NCBI GenBank assembly: GCA_002104985.1
Contig: MCGO01000254.1
Location: forward strand, 1 to 49,260
Direction: 5' to 3'
DNA: 49,260 nucleotides
DNA from: Rhizoclosmatium globosum
Taxonomy: Eukaryota > Chytridiomycota > Chytridiomycetes > Chytridiales > Chytriomycetaceae
Of the stretch, positions 42,421-49,260 are shown piece by piece. The translations under genes and the position numbers were made by a program. The first letter of the stretch is position 1; each line of letters opens with the position of its first letter. A model generated the notes under the pieces. It did no database searches, was not told the DNA's origin, and saw only the letters and a program-made list of their open reading frames with translations.

Positions 42421-43883
42421 ATGCCTGGAATCCACACATTTGCACTTCTCGTCCTTCTCCTCCTTTTCGACACTTCAAATTCAACAAGTCTCCGGGACAA
42501 ACTCGCCCTGTCAAAGGACAACTGGGACTCAACAAACTGGAATATCAATGTCAAAACATTCGATGCACCCTCAAAACCAACTGAAGAAGATGCTCTGATG
42601 CTCGATAAAGGACTTCGGAAAGTGGCTATTTCACACACTGAAATCAAGTGGGTGTCGCTGGAGGAACGCCTGGGCTTTGTGCGAAAGGGTGTTGGCTTTG
42701 TGGACTTGACGGATACTCCGGTATTCCCTCCATTTAACAATGCCCAATAGCTTATCGTTGCTATTCCAGGGTCCCGTATCTCTCGTTCCGCCTGCCAAAC
42801 CCTTTCCCTTTCCAGCTATTCCGCAGCAACTCAACCGTGACTCAATCCGCATTCAAAACACCCTAATAGCCAATACTTCAACAGCAGCCATGGCCCACTG
42901 GCTCGTTCCATTCACTAGTCTACCCTCTCGCTACGAGCTCTCATCCAATGGCTGGCATGCTTCGGATGACGTGTTTAAGCAGGCCCTCGCCTTAGCCAAG
43001 CAAAGCGCAATACATCCTGACCTCAAAATATCTGTCCAAAAATTCAAACACAAAGGCTATAAACAATATTCAGTCATTGTACGTGTGGATTCTGCAAATC
43101 AGGCAGCAAAGAATGACTCTGTTTTTCCCATTCTGATTCTCGCGGCGAACCTTGACTCCTTCAACATTTATAATCCGTTTTCAGCAAACTCCCCTGGTGC
43201 AAATGAAAATGGATCTGGATGTGCAGTGCTGTTTGAAATCTTGCGCGTATTGATCACGACAAACTCTGTTCCTTCGAGGCGAGCGGTTGAGTTCCACTTT
43301 TATGCTGCGTCTTTATTTGGTGGCAAAGTTGGCAGTTGGCAAGTCGCCAGCCAGTACTCAAATGATGGTGTTGCAGTCGCGGGGGTATTAGGAATCACTC
43401 GGACGGGATGGGATCCAAGTACAAGGGCAAGAGTCGATAAGAGAGTTGGTGTTGCAACGGGTTCCGCGAATAAGGAGTTTTCGAAACTGCTGAAGACTGC
43501 TTTGACTGAAGAAGGTTTCTTTCCTATTGAACGAGAATGCGGGTAAGGCTTTGACTCGGAATTACACATCCATCAAAATCTTATAAATTTATCATGTAGA
43601 TTTGCTTGTGCGGATCATTCACCTTGGCATATCTTTGGGTACCCAACGGCACACTCATTTGAAGCAGAGGAGGGTCTTGAAAGTCCCTATGCTCACCAAA
43701 GCTCAGACACTGTAGAAACAGTCTCATTCGCAAGAATGAAGGCGTTCGTGGGTGTTGGGTTACGAGTTATTGTAAGATTATGTTTTTAATTATTATCCAA
43801 TAAATCATTTTTTGTATTTATTAACTTTCATTCAGAGAGATCATTCATCACTTGGTGCAAGTTGCATACAAAGAGGAATATAA
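42421..43883 (+). CDS. Secreted M28 homologue with degenerate active site (pseudoenzyme)
   Basis: Four exons (42421-42720, 42770-43542, 43600-43771, 43836-43883; introns 49-64 nt), 430 aa with no frame break. A signal peptide (FALLVLLLLFDTSNS), the prodomain (VGFVDLTDT, PFPFPAIPQQ) and the whole M28 fold can be followed beside the four active relatives. The active site is changed. AHQDS is AANLDS (His lost), and GADDDGSG is GANENGSG. The [10 protein letters not shown] block becomes AASLFGGKVGS (both Glu lost), and HADMTGY becomes LGITRTGW (Asp lost). Only the last His (CADHSPW) remains. Hydrolysis is very unlikely; a binding, inhibitory or decoy role is possible. The intron before the last motif sits at the same place as in the relatives. 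Confidence 0.9.
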
Positions 43884-44531
43884 GTAATTCTCAGTTCGTT
43901 GCTCTACAGACACAGTGCTATTTAATCTTCATTAATGGATGATTGATGAACATCAACATCACCCAGCAAAACAATAAGTATATATAACCCCGACTGCATC
44001 GCGCTGTCCTCCCAGGCTTCGTATGGGAGCCACTCGCACTGTATGCTATCAACAAGGTCCTGTGGTATTCATCATTCCCCATTCACAGGTGGGCTTCTCT
44101 TCATATACAGATGGGAAATTCCCGCTTATGAGGGCGTTTTTGTGAAAGTGTGAAAGTGATTTTGGGATTGCTGGTGAGCCAGGAATCGCTGTCAAATCCG
44201 ACAATTCTGGTTCAAAGAATATTCCGCGTAATGGCCACGATTGAAAATCGCGTATTCAGGTGTACTCATTCTGCTTCTAAATCCTTAAGAAAGCATGCAG
44301 ACTTGGTTTGACTGAATATACAGGGAATGTTGAAACAGTTTTTTTCGTTCATGTACGTTCCCATTACACTTTTCTAAATTTGAAGGTGAAATTTTGAAAA
44401 TCCTGACACTATAGCCCTCAGATTTCATTTCAGAAATCGCAAATAATCGCTTGGGAGTTTGTTGTTGAGAGGATTTCGTGTGCTTCGCTTCTGTTTGTTG
44501 TTTGCAAGGAGGCAAAATACGTAACCAAAAA
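43884..44531. other. Gene-poor spacer
   Basis: About 650 bp. ORFs here are short, without ATG or family signal. A TATATATAA element occurs near 43979, and the last part precedes a small membrane-protein gene. Nothing else recognised. Confidence 0.4.
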
Positions 44532-44822
44532 ATGAGACCTGAACATGAAGAAAGACTAAGAAGATTCCTCGCCAGCTGCGACATCGTCGATGCGAAAATC
44601 ACGGCGTACGTCAGTTCGATATCACTCGGGTGCTTGCTAATCTTTGCCTTGTTCAGTGCGGCTCTCGAAATTCAACGCATTTGTGCTGAAGGCGCTTTGG
44701 CGGAGTCCAAGAAACAAATTGAAGACTTAGCCCGTGGAAACAACCTACCTGCTATTACACAAGTTACTCGGTTGAATTCGTCACCAAGTTCGAAGAGAGA
44801 GGTCCCCCTTTCGAAATTTTGA
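44532..44822 (+). CDS. Small single-pass membrane protein, unrecognised
   Basis: Single ORF of 96 aa from the ATG at 44532 (MRPEHEERLRRFLASCD). A charged helix of about 25 residues is followed by one hydrophobic segment (ITAYVSSISLGCLLIFALFSAALEI) and then a charged helix (ALAESKKQIEDLARGNN) and a Ser-rich tail with KREVPLSKF. Coding is supported only by this organised layout; no family is recognised and an upstream exon cannot be excluded. Confidence 0.45.
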   Translation: MRPEHEERLRRFLASCDIVDAKITAYVSSISLGCLLIFALFSAALEIQRICAEGALAESKKQIEDLARGNNLPAITQVTRLNSSPSSKREVPLSKF

Positions 44823-45139
44823 TGTTCCTTCCAATCATATGCCATTCATCTCAAAATACAATCCTGTCGTTTTGAATGTATTTTCTTTCTTAAGCTCCAG
44901 TGCATTCTTGTGACGTTCATTGCTTCCTCAAGTGATTCTGACGTTACTCCACCCTGTCTATATTTGAAACGCCGAAGTAGGATGAGGCAGTCCATGACCA
45001 CGTTGTCAAGAGAAGGGCTCAACTCAGCCTTAATGAGTTTCTATAAACGGCTAACTGATATCGCAAACTTCGTGTCTGAAAACTAAGTATAAGTGTATTT
45101 CTCAAAAGAACTGAAAAAGAACGAAACCCAAACAAAAAA
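44823..45139. other. Spacer between the small membrane protein and the SP-RING gene
   Basis: About 320 bp without an ORF of coding character, RNA gene or repeat. Confidence 0.4.
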
Positions 45140-47563
45140 TCAATCAAGCACAATTGTATCAACAACGCTTCCATCCGCACGTACGCTCCTCTGCACATTT
45201 AGTTGTATCGGCGGTTCCACTGTATTCCTCCGCTTCGCAATAAGCCCATTCTCCTCATCACTGTCACATAACGAAATAACGTGTCCCAATTTCCTCTTTT
45301 CGCCTGTACCTGCACCTGCACCTGCTCCATCAACACGGACAGGTATTACATCGTTGTTTCGATTCGTGTCATCGTCTAGATCCACAAGGACAGCAGCACT
45401 ACCGCCACGCGTTATTGTACCAGAGCTGGAAGAGGAAGGTTGTTCAAAGGGTGTGTCTTCACCGTTTGCTTTGACGATACACTTGTCTTCTTTTTCGTAC
45501 TTGTGTAAAAGGCGAAGCATATCTGTATCAAGAACAAGATCGCCTTGTGCGATGGATTGTGCGCATACAGGACATTTCCACGCTTCTTTCTTTTCGTTGA
45601 ACGCGAGGAAAGTCTACATCGATTCTGTTAGATGGGCGAGATACGTGGCTCTGCTGTAGTGTTTGAACAGAAATACTCACTTCAGCATCAAACACCTGTC
45701 GATGTTTGCAATTCTTTCCTTTTGCAGGATGTTTGATGCGAACAAGCGAAAGCGGACAACTGAAATTCACAATCGAATTCCCAACTGCAATATCATCAGC
45801 CCCTGCTACTGAACTCGTGTCTTTCCATGGTTTTATAGTCCCATCCCGACACAACTTCAAAACTCCCTTCAACAGCGCTCCCAAATCCCTCGGCCGCTTT
45901 TTGAACGCCTCCCATACCTCTACGTCGGTCTTGATTGCTTCCTTCTCTTTTGCTAGCACGCGGTCATACATTTTTGCAACAAGTTCGAGTGGGCCCAGGC
46001 GTTTATGCACGGCGAGGACAGACTGGATGCTTTGCAGGTACGCTTTCCCATTGACGGAGATGGAGAGCGTGACAGTTGGCTCTGTGTTGGAGGTGTACAG
46101 GCGTTGGAAGGATGAAATGTGGGAACGGAATGTTTGCGTGATATCAATTTTTTCAGTTGTCTGGAGAGAGTTGAAGGGTTTCAATGGATGTTGCTGTATT
46201 CAAAAAATAATAGAGATTTACTCAACTGGTGAGATCCAGCCAAGTGACGCGGATGTGGATGATACGGAGAGGGATAATGTTGCAGGTGGAAGTGATCCTC
46301 CAGTTGCATGGAAATGCCAATACACAACAACGCCTTCTCGCACAGTTGGCGCGAGTGGAACTGAAAAGTCAAAAAGTTCTTGCATCATAATACGCGTCAA
46401 GGGAAAGTGTATTGTCACGGGAGCTGGTTTTTTGTTAAACAACGAGCCTGAGGTTGTGTGCTTCCTCCAGGTTGCGCGTAATTCCATTGATGATTTCAGT
46501 TTCTTCATCTTTTCGAGAATTGGTGCGAATAATACAGTTGTCGGATCAGGGGTTGGGACTGAGGGCGTTGATGGCTTTGTCGTTGTCGAGGCTGCTTGAG
46601 AACCAAGAGCACGGCTGAAAATCGAAAATTTTGAGGCTGCTGGCTGTGCAGCTGGTTGTGAAGAAGGGCGAGCTGTAGCGGAACTTGTCGTTGTAGAAGG
46701 TTTGGTAGTTTGAGGTATGGTAGTAGGTGCAGAAGTACGAGTTGCGGATAGTGGAACTGTTTGGGTCGAAGGTGCATCTTGGAGTCTTAATGTAGGAATT
46801 CCAGACGGTCTTGGTGGAATATGAGGTGCACGAGGTGCCGGTGGTGGAACAGTAGTAGGCTTCGGAGCCGCCAAAGCACTCAATGTCGCCATAGTAGAAT
46901 TCAAGAAAGCCGTGAAACAGGGCTGTGAGCAAAATGTGTTTTTCGTGAGAGGACACTGCAACTCCGAAATATGGAATCGTGAACATCCATGACATTTTTT
47001 AGGACCGGCGGTCGCTGGAGCAGTGGTAGAAGCAGTAGCAGTAACAGTAGAAGTCGAAGTAGGCTGAGTACGCGGGACCAATGACGGAGCAGGAACGACG
47101 GGATTTCGAGGGAATGTCAAAGTGGAAAGCAACTTTGAGACGTGTTTCTTTGCCTTTTCAAACGCCTTTTCAGCGGCAGGAGACACGACCGGCAAGAAAC
47201 CAGCACGGAACCTATTCGTACATACGTACGTGTAAGCAGCAGTATGTACCACGAGGAACAAGACAACAAAGACCTGAATCGACCCCCGTAAAACTGGGCC
47301 TGAACAAACGAGCGCCAGGCATCCTTTGCCTCACCCGATCGGATGTACTCAGTTGGAACATTGTGCGTGGAAGCGGAAGCGGCAAAGCGGACATCGGCCC
47401 ACTTTTTGATGTCTTTTAGTTGATCGAGACGAAAGGTGCCAATCTGGACTGGGTCGCTGAGGTACAGCGCAACACTCGACGGCGGCAGAGACACTCGTTC
47501 GCCGAGTTGGCGGATGTCCGAAACTGTTAACAAAATGGCGGCGCATTGGCCATCGGGGCTCAT
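45140..47563 (-). CDS. SP-RING (Siz/PIAS-type) SUMO E3 ligase-like protein 1
   Basis: Exons 47274-47563, 46227-47211 (or to a donor at 46265), 45681-46193 and 45140-45613; about 740-754 aa. Starts MSPDGQCAAILLTVSDIRQ. A second zinc knuckle (KKCHGCSRF...QCPLTKNTFCSQPCF, about 46880-47010) sits in a Ser/Thr/Pro-rich region. Then comes a PINIT-like beta region and the SP-RING: CPLSLVRIKHPAKGKNCKH...FDAETFLAFN...WKCPVC. The zinc ligands C-x-H and C-x2-C are intact. The C-terminal tail has two SUMO-interaction-like motifs (AAVLVDLDDD, HVISLCDSDEE) and ends TIVLD. Such proteins attach SUMO to nuclear targets. One intron (33 nt as read) is suspiciously short; a 72-nt alternative exists. Confidence 0.85.
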
Positions 47564-47619
47564 TGGCTGTGCTTTGGTTTGCTTTGTTTGTTTGTTTGTC
47601 CGATAATTAAACAACTTAA

Positions 47620-49228
47620 TCAATCCAGTACTAATGTCTCCACTATCTGGCCATTCTCTTCTACTCGCACAAGTGTGGAGTACTCAACGCGTGGCTTCTT
47701 TCGTAGTCCTCCTTCCTCGCCCCCACTCTCTTCATCTTCACTATCGAGCAGCGACACTACTTGACTGATCCGCCTCTTACCACCTCTTTCAACAACCTGC
47801 TCGTCATCATCAAGAATCAACACAGTACCGACAGCTGGACCAGCCGTTGGCTTATGTTCTCCCGTCCGTCTTCTCATCAACTGCCACATACTCTCCATTC
47901 GCTTTCAAAATACACCGATCCGCCCCCGAATACTTTTCCAATAACCGTAGCATCTTTAAATCAATCGTCAGGTTCTATTCACGCGTTCACCTTTGTTTTA
48001 GGAAAACTCATTCAAGTTACAATAGTTATCGCTTTACCTTGGGTTCAATCATTCGTGAGCAAACAATACACTTCCAAACATCTTTTTTGCGGTTGAATTC
48101 AAGGAACGTCTGTCAAACAAGGTCAGTCAATGTATTACATTTTTTTAAACGAGTACCTCTGCATCAAACGCCTGTTCATGCTCACATTTCCGTCCTTTGG
48201 CTGGATGTTTGATACGGGTCAATGAAAGTGGGCATTGGAACATGATTGTTGTGTCTCCCACGCTGATTCCATCGAGTGTATCGATTTGCTGTCTTCTTTT
48301 CGTGGGGACAGGCGGCAACTTTTGGGCTTTTGTTTGGAGAGCAGATAGGTCGCGTGGTGTTGAAGGGCTATGGGGAGACCTCGGAGGATGGTTCCTTGTA
48401 CAGACACGTTTCGTTGAGAAGAGATTCATACAACTTGGCAACGCTTTCTGCTGGCGAGAGTTTTTGGTGGAGGAGTAATGCGGATGATGTGACGGACTTG
48501 GAATCGGAAGGAAGCGTTAGTTTGATGGTAAGAGGGGTATCTTGCGTAATGTGTTTCATAATTGACTCTGCATGGGATTGAATACATGGAGTTATGTCCA
48601 TTCTGGTGGTATTCTTGAAGAATTTGTTTTAGTATTGTCCATTACGAAATGTTGGCCCTTACTTGCAGATAACCAACTGACTCTGTACGTGACCACAGAT
48701 CCGGCGTTGAAAAAGTGAGTTGATACGCTCCCGCAGAAAGCGCGTTCCAGCAGGACGGTTCAAATGCCAGATAATCATGATTTTAGGCAAGTTGGATCCT
48801 TCCTTAGAAACCATTGATTCGATTGTTTTACGCGATATAGTCGTAACAAGTGTAATTCCAGAGCCCGACGCCAAGAACGAAACGTCCGTGTTTGGATTGA
48901 GTGACTTGAGAATCACAGAAGCAAAGTGACTAATTTCGGGGTCTTTCGCATTCTCCTTTGTCATTGGCGAATTCACAGTCGAAGTGGAAGGCGTTGGACC
49001 CTGATCCAACGGAACTCGTTGATTGACACGCGTCGGATGGTCGAGGATGTCGGTGTTACGATACAGTCGTTTGAACACAGCGAAAGACGGCACGTTGGAC
49101 AGGCCACACGCAGCAGCATTCTCCGTTACACGATTACACGTTTTAGTCTCGTTCTTGTGCGAGGCAGAGTTGTGTTTGTCGAGGCAGACGAGGAGCACGC
49201 ATTCAGAGAGCAGGACGGGACGGTGCAT
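47620..49228 (-). CDS. SP-RING SUMO E3 ligase-like protein 2 (tandem paralogue, two apparent frame breaks, 5' end uncertain)
   Basis: Exons about 48663-49228, 48157-48602, 48038-48109 and 47620-47974 (introns 47-63 nt). A Met occurs at 49228 near the window edge, so the true 5' end may lie outside. The N half includes a PINIT-like part (SLFQRRICGHV). The SP-RING reads CPLSLTRIKHPAKGRKCEH...FDAETFLEFN...WKCIVC, with ligands intact. The tail carries GTVLILDDDE and SQVVSLLDSEDEE, both SUMO-interaction-like, and ends TLVLD, the same as paralogue 1. The frame slips by one base near 48395 (before PRDLSAL) and near 47885 (after KANGE). These may be sequence errors or early decay of a duplicate. Confidence 0.7.
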
Positions 49229-49260
49229 GCAATGGGCAGGAGCGCGGCGTCTGTCTCTCT

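Noticed and set aside
1..49260. Integrated virus, transposon or insertion sequence
   Set aside because: I found no transposase, reverse transcriptase, integrase, long terminal repeat or capsid-like gene in either strand.

Overview
The window looks like nuclear DNA of an early-diverging fungus, most likely a chytrid (Chytridiomycota). The evidence: protein genes are packed densely on both strands; most are broken by many very short GT-AG introns (mostly 44-90 nt); divergent start codons often lie only 31-96 bp apart; and the gene content includes a Crinkler (CRN)-type effector, an expanded secreted M28 peptidase set, a chitin-active LPMO with a CBM19-like tail, Zn2Cys6 regulators, a PPG1 phosphatase and a ferroportin. 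Genus and species cannot be read from the sequence. I assigned introns by eye from reading frames. For the genes listed as complete, the summed exon lengths are divisible by three.

Left block (1-4350): four consecutive plus-strand genes with broken frames: two tandem seven-helix receptor-like genes, a chitin deacetylase remnant and an UstS-like glutathione S-transferase. This is either a decaying region or a low-quality contig end. Next (4392-16053) come a secreted LPMO-CBM19, a mitochondrial MCUR1/Fmp32-type coiled-coil protein, a large protein ending in a peroxisomal AKL signal, a PRL-type phosphatase, a Tma17-like small protein, a GNAT acetyltransferase, IMP dehydrogenase and an unrecognised Ser/Thr-rich protein.

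Middle block (16212-26961): an arrestin-fold protein, two tandem type II membrane proteins resembling glycosyltransferases, an NAD-dependent epimerase-like SDR, a mitochondrial aldehyde dehydrogenase and the first M28 aminopeptidase. A tRNA island (27649-28443) follows, with an initiator tRNA-Met and an inverted pair of tRNA-Cys genes. Three more secreted M28 peptidases lie at 28704-34081, interrupted by a Sec14/CRAL-TRIO gene, and the last is divergent from PPG1.

Right block (36145-49260): a CRN-type effector with ubiquitin-like header, P-loop NTPase and nuclease-like end; a Zn2Cys6 transcription factor with a loose fragment of a second copy beside it; a ferroportin divergent from a fifth M28 homologue that keeps the fold but has lost most metal and catalytic residues; a small membrane protein; and two tandem SP-RING SUMO-ligase-like genes with shared C-terminal SUMO-interaction-like motifs. 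The secreted peptidases, the chitin-active enzymes and the CRN gene together suggest an organism that digests protein and chitin outside the cell and may interact with a host or with competitors.
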